64,000 bases of DNA from Hypholoma sublateritium FD-334 SS-4 (Eukaryota; Basidiomycota; Agaricomycetes; Agaricales; Strophariaceae), in assembly GCA_000827495.1 (NCBI GenBank), contig KN817657.1:22320-86319 (forward strand). Direction: 5' to 3'. Numbering within the stretch: the first letter of the stretch is position 1; each line of letters begins with the position of its first letter. Under the pieces are notes generated by a model that saw only the letters and a program-made list of their open reading frames with translations, had not been told where the DNA came from and made no database searches. Shown one piece after another: positions 43,597-56,240 of this stretch. Made by a program: the position numbers and the translations under genes.

Positions 43597-45670
43597 CTAC
43601 TCTCCTGTACGCCCCTGACGCGCCCGGCGTACCTCCCACCGCGCGCCGTCAGCATCGCGGAGCAGAACGACGACACGCGTACCACCATCTTCCCAATGGT
43701 CCACACGCCGCAGTCGTGGACAGCGCCACGCCAGCACACCCGCGATCTCGTCGTTCTTCCGCATGCGACTGCGCTCCATCATTGACATATGCGCCAGCGC
43801 CTTGCCGGCTCCCGCGGTGCCTGGACCGTTGGACGTAGACGCCGCGTTTGCAGGAAGGGCCGCGACTTCGTAGAAGAACTTGATGCCGTGAATCGCGACG
43901 AGCGCAGGGAGGGCCGTGAGGACGTCGGTCCACTCGACAAGGTTCGCGACGACCGGCCCCTTCTCGCGCTCCGAGCCCGCCCCGCGCGCGCCTCCCGGGC
44001 CGCCGAGCCGTCGCCCGACATCGAGGTGCTGCAGGCCAGGCACGGCCGCCGCGAGGCGCCGGATATCGTCTGTGTCGCTCCAACCCACGAGCGCAATGGT
44101 GCGCACGGTATCCGCGTGCGCGTTCAGGTGCGCGAGGAACACGCTGTCGGGGACCGAGCCACNGCCGCCCGCCGCTCCCGCCAGCCGGAAGCCGCGAACC
44201 ACCTCGAGCGGGCGTCGCGTCGCGCTCGGGCATCCAAGGACGGCATTGAGAACGTCGCGGGAGGCCTTGATTTCGCGCAGCAGCGGAAGTGAGCTGGGGG
44301 GAAGGACGAGGCCCGGGGCGTTGGGGATNGAAATGTCGAGATGCAGGACCTCGAGCGTGGGGTGCGCAGCAAGGAAGTCTGCGATAGGCGCATGCGAGCC
44401 ACCCCGCAGGTTCGTGAGTGTTAAGGTNGTGAGTTTCGCCCAGCNGCCGNACGTCAGGAACTCGTCCGNAAGGGGCCGTGTACGTGAAATACTGCCCGCG
44501 CCTGTCGCAGCTAGTGCGCGGGGTGCGATATACGTCACGTCAAGCTCCTGAAANNATTTGTGAATAATGTAATATGAAGATGGGGTTGGAAAATACCTTG
44601 AGGTTGACACACTGGTGCAGCATTGCTGCGATGCGGCCGAGCTCTGGATTTTTGGACGCGCCATAGCTGTGCGGCGTGGAGCGGAAAGTAACACTCTCCA
44701 TGTCCGTCAGCTGAACATTATCTGATCAGCCGCCGGCGAGTTTTCGAACATAGGCAGCACATACAGCGATATCAGGTACTTTTTGCATTAGGGTCTGTGG
44801 CTGGTCTTCCGCCACTTCGCTCTCTGAATTGCTGTCATCTTCCTCGCTGCGCGGCGAGAACACCAAATTGTCGCAAATGTTGATTGAATTGAGCGTCGCG
44901 GCGCGCAGCATCAGTGTTGGCCAAAGCTGGGCAATGGACAGAGGCGAATGGTTACAGGCCCACTTGAACTCCCGGAGGCCCGTCATACGCCCAAGCGCAC
45001 GCGCGAGGAATCGCTCTTGCTTCGTGTGCCGCGTGAGCTCGTCATCCGTCGATTCGAGGTCCGTGTCCCCCTGGATTATCCCTCGCGGAATGAGCATCCC
45101 GGCACCAGAGGCGCGCTCGTCCATAATCTCGACGCGGCGTACGTTCGCCGCGAGGCCGCGGTGCAGAGCGAGGTGGTTCCACACAGAGATCGCGGATACC
45201 TTGCAGCGTATAAAGCGGTACTCGAAGTGCCGCGGAAACACGACGTCACGCAGGCGCATGCAGACTAGCCCAATGTTCAGCAGGTCCCGGCGCGCGTCGA
45301 CATGGGACAGGATCGCGTCGATAATCTCGGTGGGCTGATCGATGAGCCCGAAACGAGGCGCTGACGGAGCGCCGCTCGCCGCGTTTGACGCGAGGGCGCG
45401 TACGCCGTGGTACACGTATGGATCGAGTACGCTGACAAGGTGCAGCGACAGGGCGTGCTCGGCCTGCGTGAGCTTGTACTGGCATCCGCCGATGCGCGAA
45501 GGTAATGACGTTAGGAGCCTGAGGAGGACCGATAGGGCATTGACTGGGTCCGTGCGCGGATGGGCGCTGAGATTGGTGGGTATCTTCTGCGGTGTTGCAG
45601 CCTTCCTCAAGCGTGATCGGGGGGTGGCCGAAAGAGGGCTGGCAGCAGCGGCCTTGGAAGGCGGAGGCAT
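43597..45670 (-). CDS. F-box protein, three exons
   Basis: Minus-strand exons 45670-44765, 44710-44597 and 44547-43597 join in phase 0 across introns of 54 and 49 nt, giving about 656 residues. The N-terminus is Ala/Pro/Ser-rich. A classical F-box follows at about residues 110-155 (LIDQPTEIIDAILSHVDARR, then LVCMRLRDVVFPRHFEYRF). The C-terminal part is a long leucine-rich region (LTNLRGGSHAPIADFLAAHP, LEVLHLD). Ns at 44163, 44330, 44428, 44445, 44450, 44469 and 44554-44555 hide a few residues and part of the second intron. The start at 45670 is the first ATG in frame; an alternative small first exon could exist upstream, where the same frame is open. Probable SCF substrate adaptor; the sequence between the F-box and the LRR part fits one continuous gene. 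Confidence 0.8.
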
Positions 45671-46075
45671 GACGGGGCAGAGTGAGCGAGTTAAGCGAAT
45701 TCCAGTTTTATGACTCACCTTTCGCACAGCATCATCATGAGACCGCCCACATGGACAGATAAGCAGACTTGTGGGAATTCACAACCTGGAGGCTGTTCAA
45801 CGACAAACGCGACGGTAAATGCATGTGATGTGACATACCGCGTCAACACCGCGTAAGAAATAAGATTACTTAGAGATATAAAAATTGTAGTTCAAACAAG
45901 TTGTAAGATTATGTATTCCCCAGCAGTATACCTGGGAGGTCTAACGGGATGGTAAAAATATTCAGTAGGCACCACACCTCAAAAAAGTCGGCTCAAATTT
46001 GCGCAAATGTATATCCCGCCCAGTAATTCCTCTTGATACGAGCTATTCTGTGTGCTACAAAATACTACGGGAAAG
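45671..46075. other. Intergenic between two minus-strand F-box genes
   Basis: Promoter side of the three-exon F-box gene and 3' side of the next. Nothing else recognised. Confidence 0.4.
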
Positions 46076-47509
46076 TTACACTCGGCTACTCAAAGGAAGA
46101 GGTAAATTGGTGGTGGGATGAATGTAGATGTGACATGTAAATCCCTCAGAGATAAGTCTCTCCCTCTCTGCATTGATCTCAGATACCTCCTCCATGTTAC
46201 ACTGATGACTTGGAACCCACATGGACAACAAATCGAGGGATGACACTGCTAGTCCTCCAGCCGTGGAATGTCCCTCCCCACACAATGACATTTGTGCAAG
46301 AGCTCCCCTGCGACGAACAAGAGAAATGCCATGCAGAATGTTCGCATACGGAAATTCAATCACAGAGATATTCTTCAGAATTTCGCCGGACGCGATGCTG
46401 TCGATGGTGGCAACGTGTACAAGGGTGCTGATTGGAAGAATGAGAGTTTTTATTTTTGGAAGGAGGTTGAGCAAGTGATACAGAGCCGTATGTGTCGTTT
46501 CTTGATGCGCCCGAACAATAGGGTGTCCAGAATATCTGAAATCAGACAGGTGTAGCCGCCGTAAATATTCGGAAGACGGACGGAGGAGCTGCGCAATATG
46601 TGAAAAGGACCAGATCTGCAATGCATCGAACATTTCCAACCTCAAGGTGACGAGGCCTGGGATACGGAGAAGCGACAGTACCCTCCAATCGCGATTTGGA
46701 TATGCTAGACGCAGGCGCAGCGTGGTCAAGTTCTGCATGTATATTGCATTTGAAACTCCCATCAATGCCGTGTCGAGGGGACCGTTAACTTCAACAAAAA
46801 TGAATGCCGTTTGCAGGGTACGCGATGCATATTTCATTATCCGGATAAATGTGGTAGGTGGCATAGGAGTCCCGCCGAGGTCGAGGTCCGTGAGTTGAGT
46901 CCACGGAAGGCGCAGTCTGACGTGGTTTAAACCGGGAAGATGATGCAGTACGGCGACCTTGAGGGATGATGCACCCTCAAAGACTCTGGTGGGGTGGCTT
47001 CGCGAGGAAGTATATTCAATGTCGGCGCTATTGTTGACAAAATCGATGTTGATATACTGAAGTGCTGGAAATATTCTGGGTGGTAGAGATAGGAACGTGT
47101 CCATGTCGAGCCTGGAGCTCAATGTACAAGTGAGCGACATCGTACGGGAATAACAGAGCTTCAAGACGCTGTTCACACTCCGAAAATCCCATCCAACTGC
47201 ATTTTCTGAAAATTCGATGGTGACGAGATTGTTGTTGCTCCTTTCAAGGCACAAAGAGAACTGTCGGAGGAGTTCTGTTGTCGTTAGAGAGGGAGTCAAG
47301 ACGGCTTCAAACATGATATAATCCCATATAGACGGTGTCGATACGGCCACTGCATGCCACATCCTGCAGACGCTGAGGAGAGTGTGCTGAACGGCGCCGA
47401 ATGGCTGCATGGGAACCGTGACTGGTGACGTTGCAGCGGTGAATTGGAAGATTTTTGACAGTATTCTCTCGGGGATCATTTGAAGGCTTTGCGGGACTGG
47501 AGTAGACAT
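46076..47509 (-). CDS. F-box protein, single exon
   Basis: A frame of 477 residues from the ATG at 47509-47507 (MSTPVPQ) to 46076. The F-box lies at about residues 8-60 (MIPERILSKIFQFTAAT, then LLSVCRMWHAVAVSTPSIWD). The rest is leucine-rich with many beta-strand-like segments. It is of the common agaricomycete type that continues with AQLLRPSSEYLRRLHLSDF-like repeats. The frame is also open for six codons upstream but without an ATG. Probable SCF adaptor; it is adjacent to, but not obviously a close paralogue of, the three-exon F-box gene. Confidence 0.85.
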   Translation of the reverse strand: MSTPVPQSLQMIPERILSKIFQFTAATSPVTVPMQPFGAVQHTLLSVCRMWHAVAVSTPSIWDYIMFEAVLTPSLTTTELLRQFSLCLERSNNNLVTIEFSENAVGWDFRSVNSVLKLCYSRTMSLTCTLSSRLDMDTFLSLPPRIFPALQYINIDFVNNSADIEYTSSRSHPTRVFEGASSLKVAVLHHLPGLNHVRLRLPWTQLTDLDLGGTPMPPTTFIRIMKYASRTLQTAFIFVEVNGPLDTALMGVSNAIYMQNLTTLRLRLAYPNRDWRVLSLLRIPGLVTLRLEMFDALQIWSFSHIAQLLRPSSEYLRRLHLSDFRYSGHPIVRAHQETTHTALYHLLNLLPKIKTLILPISTLVHVATIDSIASGEILKNISVIEFPYANILHGISLVRRRGALAQMSLCGEGHSTAGGLAVSSLDLLSMWVPSHQCNMEEVSEINAERERLISEGFTCHIYIHPTTNLPLPLSSRV

Positions 47510-48234
47510 TTTAAACAATGTTTCCACTGGAAATACCAGAAAATGTGTTGAATGTCACTGAGGATGATGAATGTCGCAAGGAGGAGAAGAGGTGCGTACG
47601 CGGTGTGAGGGGGATTTCGGCCTTTTTCGTTTTAGGTTTGTACGTTTCGGTCATTACCGCCACGCCTTGTAGTAATTCCCCGCCGAGAAGCTCTGGCCAC
47701 AGAATTTATTCAGTTTTTTGGGGGATTCCTGCCCACGAGGACGATATTTGTTGTATACTCTGGCTGAGGATACCCCAAAACCAAACCAATATCAGCAGCG
47801 TGAGAGATTAAACATTGGATTCTCCCGAGGCGGCGTGTGCACAATGTCAATTAACATTGTAGGAACTCGTTAAACTAGAACTTCATAGAGGCGTTCTGAT
47901 AATGAACTCGTTGTAATTGATTATTCTCTATAGAATTTAGTGACCACTGGAAGTTCTGGACACGAAGATATATTTGATTTGTTTTTTGACTGCGTGTCTA
48001 GTTGTCACATTCACTGCTCCTTACTACGGACGTCAGCGACACGATTGAACTTATTACGAGGCGCGGTGTGTATACGTTCTATGTGCTCCCTCACTTGGGC
48101 TGTGCATTTCTCTCTTCGCTCAGAATACATAGATTTTGTCCGCCGACAAGGGAACTGCATGCATCAACTTCCACAAAACACTAAAATACTAATTTCTAGA
48201 ATCATAATTCATTCTGTGAAGAAGGCCCGCGGCA
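47510..48234. other. Intergenic, nothing recognised
   Basis: Promoter region of the F-box gene ending at 47509, then AT-rich sequence up to the start of the second decayed-family copy. Confidence 0.4.
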
Positions 48235-50175
48235 GGCTGGCTGACGCAGCTTCGCCGCTCCGCAATCCTTCCGCACGTAAGTTCGCACCATTATTTGAAC
48301 ACAGGAACGCAGCGCGCGGCGTATCTGACGACAGGGCTTACGTTCATGGCGACGAGGCGAGCAGACTCTCTGTCATTGTAGAGTATATGGGTATCATGCG
48401 TACTGTACGTACAAGCTTGAGTGCACTCCAGCTAAGTACGAAGCGCGCGGCAATCCACAGTCGCCCCGTGCACGCAGATGTCGTTTCCGGTGTGCGCATT
48501 GCTGCAGCGAGCACCCCCTATATTATTGCAGATGTGTTCCGCCACCACCTCCTGCGCCCACGCAGCTGTCCGAATCACGCGTGTCAGCGCGCGGCACGGA
48601 ACGTGTACAAGCACCGCACATATACAGGAGCCGAGCGCGATGTGCAATAGGCTCCCAGCGCTCGATGGGAGGGGCAGCGGCGAGCCCGGCGCGCGGGCGG
48701 TCCGGGAACGCCGGCGGATCGTCATGCATATACGGACGTCAGGCACACCGTGCAAGGAGGGACGTCAACCCACACAGGCTCGCGCAGCGAGACGCTGCGC
48801 TACTTCAGGTCTGTATTACACAGCTCAGATCAGCACGGGAGCAGGTCAGTGGGGGAAGGGACGCACCTAATTCTAGCTGTGGAGGCACACTTGGCGCTTC
48901 AACGTCGTGCGATTTGAACATCCTTGTTTTTTCTTGGCCGTGGAACTCGCGGAAGATTTGGCAGCTGTATTTGTAGACAACGCAGTACGAGATGCTGAGG
49001 ATTTCAAGAGACCGCGCGGGCAGCTGCTGAACGGGACAACACAGATCGCGATGCACTCGAGCGAAGGACGCCGGCGCGTGATAAGTTCGAAAGCGTGGCT
49101 GGCCCCATTTTGTTCTATGAGCGAATGGGCGGGACATGCAATGGGCCGGCTTGGGGCGTCGACGACGCTGATGTGTTGGGAGTTGTAGTCGTGGTGCCAT
49201 GCGTATGCAGGCGATGTGACGGGAAAACAATTGACGCGCGTCAGCGTTGCGGAAATGAGCTGAGAAGGGGAAGGATGGACATCAGAGGCAAAGAAGGAAG
49301 AAGAACGAGGAGACGCACTGGCAATGCACATCATGCGCCGTTGGATTCCCCCCCGAGCGCCACTTCTGCGTCGTCACCCACAGGCGCCGCTTTCCTGGCT
49401 CGCGCTGCCTGCGGCATGTCGGATCGACCGACGTGTAGAAAGTAGCCGCTAGTCCTGTCCGCGCGACCTGAGACCCCCTCGGAACGACGCGCGCAGCGCG
49501 GTGCATCAGCACACGGCTTCGTGTCCGGATCCGTTCCGCCATCCCAGCGCGCACGTGCGAGCCCCGGGGGAGCCGGGAACGCGCGTCAGGGACGGCGGCG
49601 CGTTCATCATTTGACCCACTGTTCGTCGGCGTCCTCCACGCTTTTGTCGGATATACGGCGTCTGCACGCAGAGATTATGCGGGCGTCAGGCAGGTGGAAG
49701 TTCTGCGAAGCGTTGGAGGGGAGGTGTACCTCGACGGTGGAGGGCGGCGGGTGTGACATGACCAATGGGCGTCCAGACTCCAAACGGGGTGATGCTGCAC
49801 GGTATGTGGCCTGCATAGCGCAACCCGTCAGATCTTCAGATCCCAGCAGAGAGCGAGACAGAAGAATGGGGTTGAGACATACCTTACTAGCAGAAGCAAG
49901 CCGAGAGAGAACGTTCATTGTGCAGGCGTAGTGTGATTTGAGATGGTAGGCGCACACTTTGGAATGAACGTCAAATCTTCCGACTTAGGCGGGAGCGCGC
50001 CGTTGAACTCGGTGGAGTGCGAGGCGATGCCGGCGGGGATAACAGCAGAGGAGAAGGGAGGGGCGGGGAAAGAAATTTTCGTGGTCGTGGACCGTCGTCG
50101 TCGTCGTCGTCAACGCAGGCAGGGCGTTAGTCGCTTTATGCATCACCTCCTTTCCCACGCTGTCGCCTAAGTACT
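48235..50175 (-). repeat. Copy 2 of the three-copy decayed gene family
   Basis: Collinear with 54055-56240 from a shared start block (CACGTAAGTTC.CACCATT, near 48273 and 54087) to a shared end block (CGCTGTCGCCTAAGTA against CGCCGTCGCCTAAGTA). Minus-strand pieces conserved among copies include ISYCVVYKYSCQIFREF, a GYFLHVGRSDMPQA-like piece (about 49440-49400), RISDKSVEDADEQWVK (about 49665-49618) and the FPAPP..SAVIPAG piece (about 50070-50030). Stops and frameshifts separate them. Ends with a (CGT)n microsatellite at about 50093-50113. Confidence 0.5.
50093..50113 (+). repeat. (CGT)n microsatellite
   Basis: Seven consecutive trinucleotide units in the decayed-family copy 2. A shorter, interrupted run occurs at the matching place in copy 3 (about 56132-56158). 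Confidence 0.8.
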
Positions 50176-52279
50176 GCCTTCAAGTTGTTCCCCAATTGTT
50201 CCTCGCATACAGTTTTCGACGCAAACGAGACCATGCGCGCGCTCAGCGCCACGCCCACTCTCGACGACATCATTGCGGAGTGCGACACCGCACTGAGCGT
50301 GTACCGGTTCGGACACCACGCGCCCCGCGTTCCAACTTCAACGCGTGGGCGCAGGAGCACACGCGCACGACCCTCGCACACGCACCGCACCGCGTCCCGG
50401 CCCTTTCTTTTTCCTCCCACTCACTGAGCAAGACAAAGCGCGTCATACGATGGCGGTCAGCATGCGATTCTGACGTAGATTCTCGACCAGCTGCAGGCGA
50501 TGCGGGACGTACGGCAGACTTTGCAGGGGAAGGTGCGTGCTTCTAGGTATCTTCGCGGTGTATTGGGGCTAACGAAGTTATATAGTAGCCAGATCGATGC
50601 CCCAGCGGTCAAAGATACGCCAGTCGAGCCCCGGCGACGCCGACGAAGGCCCGAGCACCGCGCTTCGTGGATGCACCAGCACCCACTCGTTTGTCGCCGC
50701 GTCGACGAAGGCTTCTAGGAGGCACTTTCCCCCGCCCTGCCTGCTCGAAACTCACGTGTAGCTCCGCTGACAGACAAGGTGCGCGCGAAGCTGCTGTATC
50801 GCGGTTCCGTGAATCTCACCAGTGCGTGTCCTTGTTCCAGAGCGTCGGCTGGCCTCCGTGCGACGTGAATATTCTCAGCTCACTACACATTGCGTTTACA
50901 GCGTACCGCGGCACCCGTACCCCTCAACTGCGGCGCTGCGCCCGCTGCAGCCCGTGGTCCCGCGACCTGCTCCCACATCCCGTCGACGATCAAAGCGCGT
51001 CGCGCACATCCAAGGTCGAACATCAACTCCCGTGCCCTTTCGATCGCAATGGGCGCTCTCAACCCATCGCAGAAGCCGGGCTACTCGCGCACACAGTCGC
51101 CCCTCGACATCCCGCCGAGCCCCCTTGGGCAAACCCCGTGCAGATAATGTCGCTCGCCCTGGAGCATTTCATCCTGAGTGTTTTCGCAAAGGAAATTGAG
51201 GCGGGCCTCGACGTGTGCCCGATAATATGAAGACGAGCGAGCTGGACGACGCAACGCACCGCGGAGACCTCGAGGTCTACAGCTCCATCGTGATGCAAAG
51301 CCGTTTGCCGAAGAACGGGGACGGGAGCCTGAGTGGCGTGGAACCCGGCGTCGAGGTTTCGACGAGCAAGGCGGCAGTGAAGCCGGGATCGCTTTGGGAT
51401 GTGCGCGCATCTTTTTTGTCTCATTGTTTATGCTCATAGCTAGTGCTTCCGTTCAGAGATGTTGCTGCGTAGGGCGCTGTTTGAAGAGACCCGAACTCAT
51501 CACGCAGCCCAACATCAAGGCGTTCCTGCCGCCCATCGGTGGCCTCGCGGTGTATATTTGTGAGTGTAAAACGTTTTGCTCCACCACAGGTCGCTGATAA
51601 ACCGTGCATATAGCTTGAAACCTGACGGCAAAGAACTCACGCTACGTGTACACGATGAATGTACGTCTGCGTTGAAGTTCATATATGCAATCCCTGTATT
51701 GAAGACGATAAACCTCAGGTGATGGTTCTGATATATACGTGTCTGATATCTGCACATGTACATAACCCATACTGGACGTACATCATCAAGGAGTGTATTC
51801 GTGCGGCGCAGAATGGTGCGCTAGTATTCTTTGTCTTTTAATTTATATTGATGTATCTACGAGCAGGTAGTGTAGGCGTCGTCGTATACTTCAGAAAGAA
51901 AGGTCGTACTCTTGGTGAAGTCACAAGGATGTATTTACTCTCTTATATCTCTCTTACCCCACGTCAACTGACCGGTGGATTAGGCACCACCTTACTGTCC
52001 AGCCGCGATGATAGCCATATCATTTCCTGCCCTGTGCGACGCCATGTCTCCCATATACTCCGCTGCGCTGTATGAAGGGGCTAAGCCATCCGCCACTTTC
52101 ACGCTACTTCGCGCCACACGCACCAGCGCAAGTCGCTTATATGGTGGGAATTCGTCGGAAGGAGGAGCTCCGCAGATTGTGGCAGCTTGCGCTTGTGTGT
52201 AAATGCGCGTTGCGCATGATTTAGGGTACGGACGATCTTTTTAGCGGGTTGTGAACGCTACGTGGACCGCGTTACGTAG
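50176..52279. other. Gene-poor region with coding-like scraps
   Basis: A + strand piece at about 50232-50330 (TLDDIIAECDTALSVYRFG), one near 50500 (AMRDVRQTLQGK) and one at about 51480-51560 (RPELITQPNIKAFLPPIGG) read like real protein, but frames do not connect and I cannot name a family. They may be exons of one decayed gene. Nothing else recognised up to 52279. Confidence 0.3.
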
Positions 52280-53746
52280 TGCCTGCTGTCCTTGGCGGCA
52301 GGGCGCACGCTGCGAGCTACTGCGCCGCCCGTGTACTCACTAGTAACCCCATATGCCTCTCTAAAAAATTGTGGACCCGCAACCTCCAATATCCATGCGT
52401 GTGGCGAATGGCGGAACGAACTTATACAAAGAAGCGGGGACGCACCCCTATGGATCCATGCAAGCAGTTTGAGCCAATCAATGAACATCTTGGAATTCTT
52501 CGATATTATTGCAAATAATTGGCATCGAGTCCAGTTGTTGATTGTGTCTGGCCCTCCTGGTGTCAATTTTACTCGGCTACCGTTGAGTATTCCGGCGCCC
52601 CAGTTGGAGACATTCGAAGTGATATTCGGCCATCCAATAGGTGGTGAAGAAAATGCAGACGCTCGACCTGTACCTCTCTTTGGCGGTCATGCACCCATGC
52701 TTCGCAATTTGCAGATTTTTGGCTATGAAATGGTTGATCAGCATGCACCGTGGTTGTGTCATCTTTACTCCTTGGCACTCAACGGTCCGCATAGTGGCGT
52801 GGATTTACTCGAAATACTATCGGAAGCACATAACATTCACAGACTTCAGATATATTCTAATATCGACGGCAACACACTCTCATCCTTCCCCACTGCGTCC
52901 CTTCCGCACCTAGAATGCCTGCAATATGATGGCTCCCTTCTCTCATGCGCCATTCTCCTGGATCATATAGATATTCCCCAGAGCTGCGTGTTATCAATTT
53001 GCATCGATGACCTCTCCGAGGGCCCAGAAGCAGCGGCCGAGGAAGAGGCACTTCTTTCTGTTGTCACCGCATTCACCCATCACACCCAGCGCTTCTTGCA
53101 GTCAAATATAATCCACACTGTCAACCTCCAGTGTTACCTACCAGATGGTTTCATTTCCTTCGATGGCCACAACACAATACCTGAAGTTGACTGTCCGCAT
53201 GGCATAACAGTTCCGCTAATCGGTGACAATGCTTTACAGCATCTTAGAATGACCTTGGGAAAACTAGCACTGCTGGATTTCCCAAGCACCACGACGCTCC
53301 AATTTCGCACCGAGTGCCCGTTAGATCCATCTTTCGGGCCATTGTTCAGCTGCTTCCCCTTACTAGACACCATTTGTCTCGACAGAAAATCACTTGAACA
53401 CCTAATGCTCTTCCAGGATGAAATGAACGCCACAAACGAACCAAGCATAGTATTCCCCCGCCTCAAAGTCGTCAATTTTTCCATTGTTGCCTCAGTCTAC
53501 GGTGGTTACCAACCTGCTGACCAAGTTGAAGCCGCAGTGAAGTTCATTCTCTCGAGGGTGAAATACGGCTATCCAATCGCCACACTGGATATGAGAAAAA
53601 AGTTGCCTCTCGATGCCCACCCCGAATTGGATGCGCTTGCGGACATTGAGGGTCTGGAGGTGTTGTATACGTGTTCATTGGACGCGAATATTTCCGAACA
53701 TACATGGAGTCCCGGTGCTTTGAAGAAATCTATTGGTTTTATATAG
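52280..53746 (+). pseudogene. F-box/LRR-type gene, 5'-truncated, otherwise open
   Basis: The frame is open from 52280 to the TAG at 53744-53746 (488 codons), but the first in-frame ATG is only near 52480. The N-terminal F-box helix is missing: the frame enters within the bridge that precedes the EWRNELIQRSGDAPLW block. The rest aligns throughout with the split gene at 17583-21072 (EWHNELIRRSGDALLW, PWLYHLHS, and LPLNAPPESHALA against LPLDAHPELDALA). It is a paralogue that lost its 5' end, or the missing part lies in an upstream exon I could not find. It is flanked on both sides by copies of the decayed three-copy family, so the truncation may trace to rearrangement there. Confidence 0.65.
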
Positions 53747-54054
53747 TCCATGTATCTATATATCTACATTTTGCTTCTTCGTAGAACATGTATTCAGAAC
53801 TTTGAGTGCGTAATTTCAACAACGGACCTACATTCCCTCCTCGCTTCCTCAGCACAGATGCCGCAAACGATGATCATGTTAATCTTGGAAGCAGAAGCTG
53901 GAACATTGTGCGCATGTAGGAGGTAAATGAAGGTATCTCCAGAGCGGAAGAGATATCAGCTGTACAATGGGGATATACTTATGTTCCGCCACTGCCTCCC
54001 TGTGCGCTCGTCATCACAGCAGTCCATCTCCACCACGTTAAAGACCGTCGCCTA
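53747..54054. other. Short intergenic spacer
   Basis: 3' region of the truncated F-box-type gene; nothing recognised. Confidence 0.4.
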
Positions 54055-56240
54055 CTTCCATCCAGCTGTTCCGCGATCCTTTCACACGTAAGTTCACACC
54101 ATTCTTTGCACACAGAAACGCAGCGCGCGGCATATCTGATGACAGGGCTCATGTACACGGCGACGAGGCGAGCGGGCTATCTGTCATATTGTAGAGTATT
54201 CTGGGTAATGTACGTAGTTTTCTAATTAATCGTGTGTGTGTATGTGCGCGGCTGAGTATACCCAAGTTAAGTAAGCACAATGCGCGCGGCGAGCCGCAGT
54301 CGCCTGTGGACGCGGAGGTCGATTCCGGCGCGCGGTGCTGCAGCGAAGCCCCCCCTCCTTATGCTGTATGATCACAGACACGCACCCGTAACTGAATCAC
54401 GCGTGTGCGCACCCAGAACCGCATCAGCTCCCTCACCAGCGCACGCGCCGCGCACGATACACAAGATACCGTCCCGGCAGAGCGCTCGATGGACTCGTAT
54501 AGGAGGGCTGCCAGCGCAGACGCCCGAGCGCTCGATGGGAGGAGCGGCGGCGTGCTCGGCGCGTGCTCGGCCGGGCGGGCCGTTATGCATAGACGACGTC
54601 AGATGGCGTACTGGGAGGCGCATGGAGAGGAGAAGAGGAAATGTACTGTGCTAATGGGCCGCGTGAAGAAGGTGGTCGGCCGCCGCGCGGGGAGAATCTG
54701 CGCTTGGTCATGCCTGCAATACACCACGTCAGATCAGCGCGGGAGCTGTGATTCCGGCGGAGGAGAAACACACGTAATTTCGAGTATGGAGGCACCTTTG
54801 ACGCCAATGTTGTGCCATTTGAACGCTCTTATTCTGAGTTTGCCGCAGATCTCGTGGAAGACGTAGAACTTATGGCAAAAGACGACGCGGGGCAGTTTCA
54901 AGAGACCGGGTGGGCTGCTGCCGAACGGGACGACGGAGATCGTGATATCATGCGCTAAAGCAAAAGACGCCGGCGACAAGTTCCTCGAAAGCGTGACAAG
55001 AACGCTTTTGTTCAAGGGAATGGGCGGGTTGTGGGACACGTAAGAGGGCGGAATAGGGTGTCGACGACGCTGATGCGTTGGGGGTCGTGAACATGGTGAT
55101 ACACGTATGCCGAGCGACGCTGTGATGGCACGGAGGCGGACACGTGTCGGACTAGGTCGGTGTCGCGGATGTTTGCTGAGAACGGGATGGATCGATGTCA
55201 GCGTGAAAGCAGGAAAAAAAACTAGGAGACACACTGTCGACATACAGAGTGCGCCGTCGGATACCACGCCCAGCGGCACCTACGCGTCGTCACCCATGCG
55301 CGCCGCTTTCCTGCCTCGCGCTGCCTACGGCATGTTGGATCGACCGACGTGCAGAAAGTAGCCGCCAGCCCCATTCGCGCAACCTGCGACCCCCTCGGCA
55401 CGACGCACGCAGCGCGGTGCATCAACACATGGATTCGTGTTCATATACATTCCGCTATCCCAGCGCGCGCAGTGGGGAACACGCGTTAAAACAGCGCCGC
55501 GTTCATCATTCGAGGCACCGTTCAGCGACGCCCTCGATGCTCTGCGCGGATATATCATATAAAGTGTCTGCACGTAGCGGATCGGCACATGGTGATACGA
55601 GCGCGATGTGAGATATTCCGAGACTAGCAGAGCGTGCATTGCGCGCGTGGGAGGCGGGAAGAGGCTAGGGCACTGCGGTCTGGGAGATGAGCGGAACATG
55701 AGCGGCGTGCTCGGCGTTTGGGGTCCATGTTACTGTAACTGAGCGTCAGGCAGCTGCTGCGAAGCGTTAATAGGGGGAGGCGTACCTCGATGGTGGTGCA
55801 CGCAAGCAGGGCGGCCGGTCTGACACGGCCAGTGGGTGTCCGCATGGGGAGGTTGCTGCGTAGTGCGCGGTGTCAGGCCTGCATAGCGCAACCCGTCAGA
55901 TCAACGCAGCGAGTGGGACAGCAGAATGGATTTGGGATGCGCATGATTGATATCGATCAGCGGTGGCACGCTGGGAAGGGTTGTTGGTAGGCGCACCAAA
56001 GGCGCACACTTCGGGCCGAACGTCAGATCTTGTAAGGAGGAGAGCGCCGCTGAGCTCGGTGGTGTGCGAGGCGGTGCACTGCCGGCGGGGTTAACGACAA
56101 AAGAGGGGGGAGGGGGAGCGGGGAAGGAGCATTTCGTTGTTGTTGTCGTCGTCGCCGGGAGCACAGGGCGGAGAGTGAGTGGGACGTCGCGCACGGGGAA
56201 TATTACGTAACCACCCCTTTTTCCGCGCCGTCGCCTAAGT
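54055..56240 (-). repeat. Copy 3 of the three-copy decayed gene family
   Basis: The longest copy. Minus-strand pieces include FPAPPPPSFVVNPAGSAPP (about 56115-56060), GISHIALVSPCADPL (about 55615-55570), AQSIEGVAERCLE (about 55550-55515), a frame that stays open at 55700-55325 and covers GGYFLHVGRSNMP, and KFYVFHEICGKLRIRAFK (about 54870-54815). Matching pieces in copies 1 and 2 keep order and spacing. Stops and frame changes break every copy differently. The family is not recognised. Confidence 0.5.

Noticed and set aside
54734..55279. 181-codon minus-strand open frame as a separate gene
   Set aside because: It spans introns and lesions of decayed-family copy 3 and has no counterpart frame in the other copies.
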